A stretch of 64,000 bases of DNA, taken from positions 1 through 64,000 of the forward strand of contig JBEKDA010000030.1 in assembly GCA_050014595.1 (NCBI GenBank), given 5' to 3'. A model generated the notes under the pieces. It was not told the origin of the DNA. It saw only the letters and a program-made list of their open reading frames with translations, and did no database searches. The stretch comes from PALSA-129 sp050014595 (GTDB lineage: Bacteria; Acidobacteriota; Terriglobia; Bryobacterales; Bryobacteraceae). The number at the start of each line of letters is the position of its first letter. Position 1 is the first letter of the stretch. Both the position numbers and the translations under genes were made by a program. Below are positions 14,022 through 22,502 of this stretch, one piece after another.

Positions 14022-17000
14022 TTACGGTCGTGCGACAAGTCGCGGCTCGGTTCCGGCCGCCGTAATGTTGAGCGTCACCGTATTGGTTGGAACACCCCCC
14101 ACCGTGACCACGACGGGTTGCGGCCCCAGCGGGGCATTCGCCGGCACGGTGAAATCAATCTGGGTGACACCCGCCAGGCCGATAGGCACGCCCGCAAATA
14201 GCAGCGGCGTGGCAGGCACGCCACCCACCGTGGGCGCGATCGGTTGCCGCGCCGCCGGCAGTTTCGAGATCGCCGTGCCCGATGCTGGCGTCGCTCCCGT
14301 GGCCAGCGTCGGAGTCAAGTCGCCTTCCCCTGTAGTGAACGCCAGCAACACTTGCCCTTGCGTCGCCGTCGTCGCAGGCTGCCCATGAATGTCCCACACG
14401 CCGTATAGCCCCGGCGCGACGGTAGAGATCTGCAACGGAAACCAGGCGATCTGCCCGTTGTTGTTGACCGCCAGCACCGCCGGGCCGGAACCGGTTTCAT
14501 AGGGGATCTGGATGTTCAGTTGGCCGGGTGAAACATAGTAGAAGGGCGCGCTGTTTCCGTTTACCGCAGCCGTCACGCCCAATTGCGAAAGCGGTAGCGG
14601 CAGGCGAGATGCGAGAAGCGTCCCAGGCGCCAGCGCCGTGCCGAACACCGCGGCCTGCATCCCCGGAGCGAAGACCGTCGCGAACGATGCGTTGTTCGCC
14701 ACTCCCCCGATTTGCGTGGCCGATGCCGGCCCAACCACGAACGTCACCGGCACCACGATGTATTGCGGGATTACGCCGGTCGACTGGATGGAAACGGACG
14801 CGGAATACACCCCCACCGAGAGGCCCGCCCCGTTCGCCGTGAGGTTCAACTGCCCCGCCCCCGTGCCGGAAGCCTGTGAAAGGACCAGCCAGTTTGTGGT
14901 TGTCGAGGCCGGTGTCACTGCCGCGAACCATTGGGGCGATCCGCCGCTGAAGCCCAGAGTCAGGCTGGCCGAGGCGCTGTGCTGCGGATCGGACACCTGC
15001 ATGGTGACACTGGCAGGGGAAACCGTGAACGTCCCCGGAATGTAGAACGCTGCCTCCAGCGTGGCTGTCACGGCGGCCGAAACCGGTATACCTGTCTCCA
15101 AACTCACAGCCGTGACGGTCAGCGTCTTGCTCGCCGGCGCCGTGCCGCTGGGCCAACACACCGTGCCGCGCAGCGCGCCCCACGCCGCCAGACGCGTCGT
15201 CCCGAAAATCTGTTGGATCCCGGTGGTGAGATCCGAAGTGCCCGCGGTAAGCTTCGTGAGCTGCATCGGAAAACCAGCCTGCTCATTCACCACCAATTGC
15301 ACCGGCCACTGGCACGACGGGTCGGCTTGCGGGTTCTGCTCTACGGTGGTGGGGGTTGACGAAACCGCGATCGAAGGGTAGAACAACTGCCCTGCCGGGG
15401 GCCCCAGGAATGGCACGGTTATTTGCTGGCTCCAGGTCTGGCCGCTGCCGGCGTCGACGCCGCTGAAGACAAATATGCGGTTCAGCGGAACGGAAGTCAG
15501 ATTCCCCGTGAGCGACGCCGCGATGGTACCATGCGCCGGTATAGTGGCCGTTCCGAAATCGGCGACGATCGACCCGCTGTTGTCCGATCCGTTTATCACA
15601 AAGCCCGTCAGTTTGGTCGCCACCCCGGCCATCTCAGTCAGCCTCACGACGTACGGCCAAGAGGTGGGCGATCGCTGATACACCGGGTTCGGCGAAATGC
15701 CCGGCACCACCAGCGATCCCGCCGGCGGCACCGGCACGTTGAGCTGCACCGTAACAGTGGCCGAAGAGCCTCCGTACACGCCATCGCCCGCATACACGGC
15801 GACGACCACGCCGGTGTCGCCTGCCAGTACAACTTCCGGAATCGACAGCGTCGCCGTGGCTACCGAACCGGAGGCCGTCAGCGCTGCGCTGCCGATGGCC
15901 ACCTGGTCCTCGATAAACGTGATGGTGCCCGTCGGCGCCACCTTGCCCCCGCCAGATACAGTCGCGGTCAGCGTCACGATGCTACTCACATCCGCCACCA
16001 CCGGGCTGGCCGTCAGGCTGGTCGTGCTGGCCGTGCCGTTGTTCCATTCGGTAACCAGGTTGGTCGCGTCAATCGAGCCCAGGCCCGTCGCCAGATCGTA
16101 TCCCGGACCGGTGCTGTATCCCAGCAGCCCATTCACGCACTGCGGGCTACCCTGCAGGCACGGCACTTTGTTGTCTCCCACGGTGATGTCGTGAAAAACG
16201 TCCGTGGTGGCTTGTGCCAGACGGTACAACTGCGGATTGATGTTGCCGAGCCCCTCCTGCGCGATCACTCCGGTCGACATCAGGTATTGGTTCAGCAGCG
16301 CCACCACGCCGGCAAACTCGGGGCAGGCCACGGACGTGCCGCCGTAGATGAAGACGCTGCCGCCGGTTACAACTTCGTAGCCGTCGTGGTTGGCCGAAGA
16401 AGCCAGCGACAGGTCCGGAAGGTCGCGCGCATTGTCGGCGGGAACTCCGGGCCCCGTTTGCCAATAGGGCTTGGCAAACATCAGGCTCGCGCCGCCGCCA
16501 GTAGCCACCAGGCCGTTATCGGCCAGCGAATCGTTCCAGGCCTTTTCCGGAATGTAGCCAAGCGCGGAAGAGAGCGTCGCGCTGTTACTGCTTGCCCAGT
16601 AAGTCCCCAAACCTTCGCTGAAAGTAGTCCCACCCACCGCGGTGATTTCCGGAAGGTCCGCCGGAAAGTTCAGTGTAGGCCCTTTCGAGGCTTGCGGAAT
16701 GACGTTGCTGTAATCGCACGTGCCCGCACCCTGATCTCCCGACGACGCCATCCATGTGATGCCCTGCGCGTTCGCCTGCTGCGCCACCGCCCGGTATGCC
16801 GGCGTCGTCTCCGATTCGCAGGTGAAGTAGCTCATGGTAATCACCGGCGCGATGTTCTGATCCACCGCGTATTGCGCCGATGTGAACACGTTGCTCGAGT
16901 AAACGTAAATGATGGTGGCATTGCGCGCCACGGCCCCCGACCACTCGATATCGATGTCCGCCTCCGGCAAATCGCCGCTGCGAATCCCCGGGTCGTCGCC

Positions 17001-17831
17001 ATAGAGCAGGATCTGCGGCACATTCGGCGCAAGGCCGAAACGCGTGCGAAACTGTGCGATGTCCGGCAGATTGATGGCGGTCTGCCCCATCACCCCGATC
17101 GTCTGGCCGGCGCCGTCGATGTCCACGCCGGGGGCGTACAGCGGCGCGATGCCGTAAATGGTTGCGATGTCGTCCGGAGCCAGAAAATGGTTGCTGCCGC
17201 TGGTTAAATCCGGCGCATCCGTGAGTGCCGGCCCCTTGACGTAGGTCGGCTGCGGATTGAAATCGTTGAGTCCCGCAAACCCCGCAATTACGTCTTCGAG
17301 AGCCGCCGGCACCGAGGGATCGGTAGCGTTGGCGAAGTGCTTTGCATTTTTCACCAGGTATTGCCGGAACTCGGTGTGCAGGGCGCGCCCCACCGTCTCC
17401 GCCGTGCCGCTGAACGTGATCCAGTGCCGCCCGCGCGCCACATCGTGCACTTGCAGGCCTTGCGACCGCAGCCATTCCACCACCTTGCCCGCGTCGCTGT
17501 CGCTCAATCCGAAGCGCGCGCCGAATTCCTCCGGAGTCAGCCACCGGTGATAATTCGCCGAGGAGGCCGTTTGCTGCTGCGCCAGGAATTCTTCCAAACC
17601 GCCGGCCGGCTTCAGCAGCACCGTCGCATAACTGAGTTCCATGGAGGGATCGGCCGCTCCCCGATCGAATCGCGGCTGGGCCAGCGGATGAATCTGCCCT
17701 TTCACCGTCACTGTCCGGCTGGGGTCCACGCGGTCGACGATGCGATCGGCTGCCATGGCGCTCAGGCAGGCCAACGCCGCAAGAAAGGCCATCTTACAAC
17801 TGGGTTGCGGCTTCGCCCTAAGAAGAGGCAT
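14022..17831 (-). CDS. secreted S53 (sedolisin) protease with a C-terminal multidomain extension
   Basis: A 1269-residue exported serine-carboxyl peptidase. After a signal peptide (residues 10-28, AFLAALACLSAMAA) comes an activation prodomain (SANYHRWLTPEEFGARFGLS). The S53 catalytic domain has the Glu-Asp pair in LPEADIDIEWSGAVA (E-x3-D), the oxyanion aspartate in WMASSGDQGAGTCD, and the nucleophile in YGGTSVACPEFAGV; the usual SGTS is GGTS here. Ca-site-like sequence follows near the domain end. Beyond about residue 590 there are Ig-like repeats (TTSLTASPVVADVSSIVTLT) and a C-terminal block (PGQLNIQIPYETGSGPAV; TQIDFTVPANAPLGPQPVVV) that resembles the TIGR03437 domain typical of Solibacter. 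It probably acts on extracellular protein. Confidence 0.9.
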   Translation of the reverse strand: MPLLRAKPQPSCKMAFLAALACLSAMAADRIVDRVDPSRTVTVKGQIHPLAQPRFDRGAADPSMELSYATVLLKPAGGLEEFLAQQQTASSANYHRWLTPEEFGARFGLSDSDAGKVVEWLRSQGLQVHDVARGRHWITFSGTAETVGRALHTEFRQYLVKNAKHFANATDPSVPAALEDVIAGFAGLNDFNPQPTYVKGPALTDAPDLTSGSNHFLAPDDIATIYGIAPLYAPGVDIDGAGQTIGVMGQTAINLPDIAQFRTRFGLAPNVPQILLYGDDPGIRSGDLPEADIDIEWSGAVARNATIIYVYSSNVFTSAQYAVDQNIAPVITMSYFTCESETTPAYRAVAQQANAQGITWMASSGDQGAGTCDYSNVIPQASKGPTLNFPADLPEITAVGGTTFSEGLGTYWASSNSATLSSALGYIPEKAWNDSLADNGLVATGGGASLMFAKPYWQTGPGVPADNARDLPDLSLASSANHDGYEVVTGGSVFIYGGTSVACPEFAGVVALLNQYLMSTGVIAQEGLGNINPQLYRLAQATTDVFHDITVGDNKVPCLQGSPQCVNGLLGYSTGPGYDLATGLGSIDATNLVTEWNNGTASTTSLTASPVVADVSSIVTLTATVSGGGKVAPTGTITFIEDQVAIGSAALTASGSVATATLSIPEVVLAGDTGVVVAVYAGDGVYGGSSATVTVQLNVPVPPAGSLVVPGISPNPVYQRSPTSWPYVVRLTEMAGVATKLTGFVINGSDNSGSIVADFGTATIPAHGTIAASLTGNLTSVPLNRIFVFSGVDAGSGQTWSQQITVPFLGPPAGQLFYPSIAVSSTPTTVEQNPQADPSCQWPVQLVVNEQAGFPMQLTKLTAGTSDLTTGIQQIFGTTRLAAWGALRGTVCWPSGTAPASKTLTVTAVSLETGIPVSAAVTATLEAAFYIPGTFTVSPASVTMQVSDPQHSASASLTLGFSGGSPQWFAAVTPASTTTNWLVLSQASGTGAGQLNLTANGAGLSVGVYSASVSIQSTGVIPQYIVVPVTFVVGPASATQIGGVANNASFATVFAPGMQAAVFGTALAPGTLLASRLPLPLSQLGVTAAVNGNSAPFYYVSPGQLNIQIPYETGSGPAVLAVNNNGQIAWFPLQISTVAPGLYGVWDIHGQPATTATQGQVLLAFTTGEGDLTPTLATGATPASGTAISKLPAARQPIAPTVGGVPATPLLFAGVPIGLAGVTQIDFTVPANAPLGPQPVVVTVGGVPTNTVTLNITAAGTEPRLVARP

Positions 17832-17877
17832 GAAAATAAGCCCTATTCTAACGCGGCAGTGTTTGCGCCACGTTTGT

Positions 17878-20800
17878 CTACTCGGTTTCAGCGGCCGTGA
17901 AGTAGGCGCAATCCGGATGGTGGAATACCAGCGCGCTGACGCTGGCTTCGGGCTCCATCATCATGCCCTCGGTGAGCCGCACGCCGGCCTCTTCCGGCCG
18001 CAGCAATTGGAAGAGCCCTTGCTGATCGTCCAGGTTGGGACACGCCGGATAGCCGAAGCTGTACCGCTTGCCGCGGTATTTCGAGGTGAACCGGTCGTGC
18101 ATGGTGAGCGTGGGCGCATCTGGAAAACCCCAATCTTCGCGGATGCGCCGGTGCAGCCACTCCGCGGTGGCTTCGGCGGTTTCGATGGCCAGCGCCTGTA
18201 TGGCGTGCGCCTTGAAAAATTCGCCGGCCTTCTTCCACGCTTCCGACCGCTCCCGCACGCATTCTCCCGCCGTCACCACAAACAGCGCCAGGTGATCGCG
18301 GCGGCCTTCCTCCGCTTCCAGGATGTAATCGCTCAGGCACAACCCGTCTTCGCGCGGCTGCCGCCCGAAAAGAAATATGTGGATGGGCCGCTCGCCGGCG
18401 GGCGCAAACAGGTGGATGTTGTTGCCGTCGCGCTCGGCTTCGAAAAACTGCCACACCGCCTTCACCTTCATGAACTGGAAGGCGGCCTTCTTGACCTCTT
18501 CCATGTTGTGGAACAGTTCCAGCGCTTTCGGTTCATGCTCGACAAGCGCCTTCTCGAAATTCCCTTTGTAGCCGAGATGGCGGCCAAAGAGCATATACGG
18601 ATTGATGTAACTCCAGACCTCCGCCAGGTGAGGGACGTCGCGCAGTTTGCGCTCCAGATAGGGCGCCGTGGGAATGGGAATATCCGTGCGCACCTTCGAG
18701 CTCCGCCGCGTGCCCACGGGCGCCGCCGCTCGATCCACCGGCGCCTCGGCCGCCGCATCCGCAGCCGGTTTGTGCCCTTCGAGCACCGCCGCGCGCGCCG
18801 CCGGATCCATGAGGCGGTTCATCAGGCTCAGTCCGGTCATGGCGTCTTTGGCGTAACACACCGCTTCGCCATAGGCCGGAGCAATCCTGCCGCGCGTGAA
18901 TTTTTCGGAAAGCGCCGCTCCGCCCACCAGCAGCGGCGCCGTGATCCCCGCCGTCTTCAGGTCCGTCGCGGTGATCACCATCTGCTGCGTGCTTTTTACC
19001 AGCAACCCGGAGAGCCCGATGGCGTCCGGCTGGTGTTCCTGGCAGGCGCGGATCAGGGATTCCGGCGGCACCTTGATGCCCAGGTTCACCACGGTGTATC
19101 CGTTGTTCGAGAGGATGATCTCCACCAGGTTCTTGCCGATATCGTGAACGTCGCCTTTGACCGTAGCCAGGATCACCTTGCCTCGCGCCGCCGTGTCGGC
19201 CTTCACCATGAACTGTTCCAGGTGGCTTACCGCCGCCTTCATGGCTTCGGCCGATTGCAGCACTTCCGCCACAATTAGCTCGTTGTTGTTGAACAGCCGG
19301 CCCACTTCCGACATGCCGGCCATCAGCGGCCCGTTGATGATGTCGAGCGGCGCGGTCCCTTCCTCGCGCTTTCTTTCCAAATCGGGAATCAATCCGTCCT
19401 TGGTGCCCTCAATGATGTAGTTCGCGAGGCGCTGGTCGAGCGGCAGATCTTCCGGCCGCTGCTTCACGCGCGCACCGGTCTTGCGAAAGTGGTCGGTGAT
19501 GGCCGCGATGTGCCACTGGTTGAGGGCAGCCTTTTGCCCGGCGGTCTGCTCCCGCCAGTCCTCCGGCGCGGTGCGCAGGGATTCCTCGGCGGCATCCACG
19601 GCCGGCCAGTTGAACAGCAGGCTTTCCGCCAGGCGGCGCTCGTGTTGCGGAATCGAGGCGAAGCGCTCCAGTTTTTCGGCATTGACAATCGCCAGGTCCA
19701 GGCCGGCCTTGGTGCAGTAATACAGGAAGACCGAGTTGACCACCTCACGGGCGGCCGCCGGCAGTCCGAAGGAGATGTTGGAAATGCCCAGCACGGTCTT
19801 GGAGTACGCCAGCTTTTCCTTGATCAGGCGGATGCCCTCGATGGTTTCCACCGCCGCGCCGATATAGTTGACGTCGCCGGTGGCGCACGGGAAAACCAGC
19901 GGGTCGAAGATCAGATCCTCCGCCGGGATGCCATATTTCCCCGTCAGCAGTTGATACGACCGCTCCGCCACCGCCAGCTTGCGCTCCCGCGTGAAGGCCT
20001 GCGCCTGCAGTTTGTCTTCGTCGATCGAGCCCACCACCAGCGCCGCGCCATACCGTTTGGCCAGCGGGCAGACGCGCTCGAGCTTCTCTTCGCCGTCCTC
20101 CAGGTTGATCGAGTTGATGATGCTCTTTCCCTGGCACCAGGTCAGCGCCCGCTCGATGGCCTGCGGATCGGTGGTGTCGATCATGACCGGCGCTTTGATC
20201 TTGCGGATCAACCGGTCGTAGAAAGGCTCGATATCGGCCATCTCGTCGCGGTCGGCCGATTGCAAACAGACGTCCACAATGTGCGCGCCATTCTTCACCT
20301 GCCGTCGTGCGATCTCACTGGCTTCTTCCCATTTTTCTTCCGCCACCAGGTTCTTGAACAGCCGCGAGCCGATCACGTTGGTGCGCTCGCCGACAATCAG
20401 CGGCCGGGCGCTCTCTTCGGCTTCCACCAGTTCGATGCCGGAATAATACGCGCGGTGCGAACGCCCCGGAATCGCGCGCGGCCGCTTGCCTTCGGCCATT
20501 TGCGCGATGGCGCGGATGTGCGCGTCGGTGGTTCCGCAGCATCCTCCGACGATGTTCAGCCACCCGTTCTCCAGGAAGCGTTCCAATTGCGCCGCGATGG
20601 AGGCCGGCGTCTCCAGGTACTTGCCTTCCTCGTTCGGCAGCCCCGCGTTCGGGTAGCACGAAACCCGCACCGGCGCCATCTCGCTGATGGTGCGCAGGTG
20701 GTCCGTCATGAACTCCGGCCCGGTGCCGCAGTTGAGCCCGATCGAAAGCAGATCGGCATGCAGCACGGAGGCGCAGAAAGCGTCGGCCGTCTGCCCCGCC

Positions 20801-21423
20801 AGCATGGTGCCCAGCGTTTCGATGGTCCCGGAAACCATCGTCGGAATCGGCCGGCGCAATTCCCGGCGCAACCGCTCGATTGCGACCAGCGCCGCCTTCA
20901 CCGCGCGCGTGTCGTTACAGGTTTCCGCTACCAGGATGTCGGCGCCGCCGTCGAGCAATCCCTTGGCGCGCTCGTAATACACTTGGACGAGTTGCGCGAA
21001 CGTCACCCCGCCGACCACCGTAATCGACTTCGTGGTGGGCCCCATCGACCCGATCACGAACCGCGGCTTGGCACTCGTCGAGACCTCCTCCGCCGCTTCC
21101 CGCGCCAGCCGGGCCGCCGTCACGTTCAACTCATACACGTCGTTCGCGAGCCCATAGTCGCCCAGCGAAATGCGGTCGCAATTGAACGTATTGGTTTCGA
21201 TCGCGTCCGCTCCCGCGGCCAGATAGGCGCGATGGATTTTCCTCACTACGTCCGGCCGCGTACGGTTCAGGCTTTCGTTGCAACCTTCGAGCGATGCCCC
21301 GCCGAAATCCGCGGCCGTGAGGTTGCGCTGTTGCAGCATGGTCCCCATGGCCCCGTCGAGGACCAGGACACGTTCAGCCAGGATGTCGCCGAGCGCCTTC
21401 CGACGCTCCGAGGGTGTAGTCAT
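17878..21423 (-). CDS. metH: cobalamin-dependent methionine synthase
   Basis: A full-length 1181-residue MetH. It transfers the methyl group from methyl-tetrahydrofolate through cobalamin to homocysteine. In order: a homocysteine domain (VLDGAMGTMLQ; zinc cysteines in GLNCGTGPEF and NIVGGCCGTTDAH); a pterin domain (IVGERTNVIGSRLFKNLV); the cobalamin cap and binding domain with the ligand motif DVHDIGKNLVEI; and a C-terminal reactivation domain binding AdoMet (RGKRYSFGYPACPNL). ATG 21423 gives the normal N-terminus. The first dozen codons lie at the edge of a direct repeat: a diverged copy of the metH 5' end (MTASSERQEALA) occurs at about 22377-22412. No cobalamin riboswitch is visible in the short upstream region. 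Confidence 0.96.
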   Translation of the reverse strand: MTTPSERRKALGDILAERVLVLDGAMGTMLQQRNLTAADFGGASLEGCNESLNRTRPDVVRKIHRAYLAAGADAIETNTFNCDRISLGDYGLANDVYELNVTAARLAREAAEEVSTSAKPRFVIGSMGPTTKSITVVGGVTFAQLVQVYYERAKGLLDGGADILVAETCNDTRAVKAALVAIERLRRELRRPIPTMVSGTIETLGTMLAGQTADAFCASVLHADLLSIGLNCGTGPEFMTDHLRTISEMAPVRVSCYPNAGLPNEEGKYLETPASIAAQLERFLENGWLNIVGGCCGTTDAHIRAIAQMAEGKRPRAIPGRSHRAYYSGIELVEAEESARPLIVGERTNVIGSRLFKNLVAEEKWEEASEIARRQVKNGAHIVDVCLQSADRDEMADIEPFYDRLIRKIKAPVMIDTTDPQAIERALTWCQGKSIINSINLEDGEEKLERVCPLAKRYGAALVVGSIDEDKLQAQAFTRERKLAVAERSYQLLTGKYGIPAEDLIFDPLVFPCATGDVNYIGAAVETIEGIRLIKEKLAYSKTVLGISNISFGLPAAAREVVNSVFLYYCTKAGLDLAIVNAEKLERFASIPQHERRLAESLLFNWPAVDAAEESLRTAPEDWREQTAGQKAALNQWHIAAITDHFRKTGARVKQRPEDLPLDQRLANYIIEGTKDGLIPDLERKREEGTAPLDIINGPLMAGMSEVGRLFNNNELIVAEVLQSAEAMKAAVSHLEQFMVKADTAARGKVILATVKGDVHDIGKNLVEIILSNNGYTVVNLGIKVPPESLIRACQEHQPDAIGLSGLLVKSTQQMVITATDLKTAGITAPLLVGGAALSEKFTRGRIAPAYGEAVCYAKDAMTGLSLMNRLMDPAARAAVLEGHKPAADAAAEAPVDRAAAPVGTRRSSKVRTDIPIPTAPYLERKLRDVPHLAEVWSYINPYMLFGRHLGYKGNFEKALVEHEPKALELFHNMEEVKKAAFQFMKVKAVWQFFEAERDGNNIHLFAPAGERPIHIFLFGRQPREDGLCLSDYILEAEEGRRDHLALFVVTAGECVRERSEAWKKAGEFFKAHAIQALAIETAEATAEWLHRRIREDWGFPDAPTLTMHDRFTSKYRGKRYSFGYPACPNLDDQQGLFQLLRPEEAGVRLTEGMMMEPEASVSALVFHHPDCAYFTAAETE

Positions 21424-21516
21424 AACAGGCGTGCTTTAACCAGTTTAACAGGGGTGGAAAGCGCACATCGGCAAGCGCACAGCCGGTGTATCCTGGAGAT
21501 ATGCGATATTGGGTGA
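21391..21516. repeat. direct repeat, metH-proximal copy
   Basis: This aligns without gaps to 22377-22502 (offset 986) with 13 mismatches in 126 bases, about 90% identity. It spans the first codons of metH, the metH/secreted-protein intergenic region and the first five codons (MRYWV) of what was originally the downstream gene. The two copies bracket a two-gene HEPN cassette. The presence of metH-derived sequence in the distal copy shows that the host locus was duplicated, not merely a short target site. Confidence 0.93.
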
Positions 21517-21572
21517 TACTTCAGCGTGCAATGATGTGCGTTATCCTCATGGTGGAGAGTTCCGTATGCTGA
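21501..21572 (+). CDS. captured leader ORF (23 codons), probably a translational coupler
   Basis: In the metH-proximal repeat the start region of the secreted-protein gene (at 22487) is preserved: ATG at 21501 followed by MRYWVI. The frame then leaves the repeat, continues LQRAMMCVILMVESSVC and stops at TGA 21570-21572. That stop overlaps ATG 21566 of the first cassette gene. This overlap suggests that ribosomes starting on the host gene's own initiation signal (CTGGAGAT before ATG) reach the cassette gene. Whether the peptide itself does anything is unknown. The reading is directly visible; coupling is inferred. Confidence 0.5.
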   Translation: MRYWVILQRAMMCVILMVESSVC

Positions 21573-21877
21573 TGCCCGTAGCCGTCACCCAGCAAGAGAG
21601 GATCAGGGCGGAAGTGCAGGAGGTCGAGGCTGCGCTTAGGCCCGATGTTGTGCGTATCCGGTACGACATGGGCGAGGATTGGAGCGGCCAGTGGGCCATA
21701 TTCTTCCGGGTCGTTCTGTCGGACGATGCGGCAAAGAATCGCTTGCGCCAGGTGGCGAACAATGTGGAATGGCGCCTCGCCGAGCACTTGGATTTCAACG
21801 CCCTTGGTGTGTTTCCATACCACAACTTCAGAAGCGAATCCGAGCAGGCCGCGTCGCGGGAAGAGGCATGGGCGTAG
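21566..21877 (+). CDS. uncharacterised small protein paired with HEPN
   Basis: A 103-residue acidic protein. Visible features are a helical N-terminus (TQQERIRAEVQEVEAALRPD), a conserved-looking core VVRIRYDMGEDWSGQWAIFF RVVLSDDAAK, and a C-terminal FPYHNFRSESEQAASREEAW. It has no GSxxxG/DxD nucleotidyltransferase motif, so it is not an MNT protein. GGTGGAG stands about eight bases upstream of ATG 21566, and a leader ORF stops over this start. The HEPN gene follows 3 bp after the stop. By analogy with other two-gene HEPN modules it could be the antitoxin or substrate adaptor, but no function can be assigned from sequence. Confidence 0.72.
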   Translation: MLMPVAVTQQERIRAEVQEVEAALRPDVVRIRYDMGEDWSGQWAIFFRVVLSDDAAKNRLRQVANNVEWRLAEHLDFNALGVFPYHNFRSESEQAASREEAWA

Positions 21878-21880
21878 GAG

Positions 21881-22345
21881 ATGGCGTATGCCGATGACCT
21901 GTTCAGGGATGCACACCACCTTGCGAAACGGGGTGGAAAACACCCGAAGCAATCGAGTCTCCGGCGTGCGGTATCCACGGCGTACTATGCGGCGTTCCAC
22001 CTCCTGGTAGCGGACTTCGTCGCCAACTGGCGCATACCCGACCAGCGAGCGCGACTCGGCCGGATGTTCGAGCACCGCAGAATGAGCGGCGCGGTATTGG
22101 AGATTGGCAATAAGCACAGTCCGACGCCAATTGAAGCCGACATCAAGAGTCTTATCGCTAAGTTCACCGAACTGCAAAAGGATCGGAACGAGGCGGACTA
22201 CAACGTCGCCAAGATTTGGTTCCATACCGACGTGGCCCGCAGCCTTGATCGCGCGGATGAGGTGTTTACGATATGGCGGCGGATTCGGAAAGAGAAACTC
22301 GCGCAGCATCACCTGATGTCAATGTTCGGGGCGCGGCAGAATTAG
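21881..22345 (+). CDS. HEPN-domain protein (UPF0332-like)
   Basis: A 154-residue helical protein. The N-terminal part, SSLRRAVSTAYYAAFHLLVA DFVANW, and the C-terminal ELQKDRNEADYNVAKIWFHT are typical of the UPF0332/HEPN group. In this group the RX4-6H position is represented by an R..ADY motif (RNEADYN), which lacks the canonical catalytic histidine, so ribonuclease activity is uncertain. It starts 3 bp after the partner gene, and the pair is bounded by 126-bp direct repeats. The distal repeat begins 32 bp after its stop. It is likely the effector of a toxin-antitoxin-like or defence module. Confidence 0.78.
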   Translation: MAYADDLFRDAHHLAKRGGKHPKQSSLRRAVSTAYYAAFHLLVADFVANWRIPDQRARLGRMFEHRRMSGAVLEIGNKHSPTPIEADIKSLIAKFTELQKDRNEADYNVAKIWFHTDVARSLDRADEVFTIWRRIRKEKLAQHHLMSMFGARQN

Positions 22346-22376
22346 AAGCCGCTATATCCTCGCGTGAGCGCCAGGC

Positions 22377-22502
22377 GAGCGCCTCTTGACGCTCGGAGGA
22401 TGCAGTCATAACAGGCGTGCTCTAATCAGTTTATCAGGGGCGGAAAGCGCACATCGGCACGCGCACAGCCGGTGTATCCTGGGCATATGCGATATTGGGT
22501 GA
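22377..22502. repeat. direct repeat, distal copy with a metH 5' fragment
   Basis: This is the second copy of the 126-bp repeat (see 21391-21516). On the minus strand it still reads ATG ACT GCA TCC TCC GAG CGT, a diverged metH N-terminus (MTASSERQEALA). On the plus strand it leads into the intact secreted-protein gene at 22487. It presumably restores the promoter region of that gene after the insertion. Confidence 0.93.

Noticed and set aside
21424..21500. Cobalamin riboswitch upstream of metH
   Set aside because: The region is under 100 bp, largely duplicated intergenic DNA, and no B12-box-like sequence is visible.
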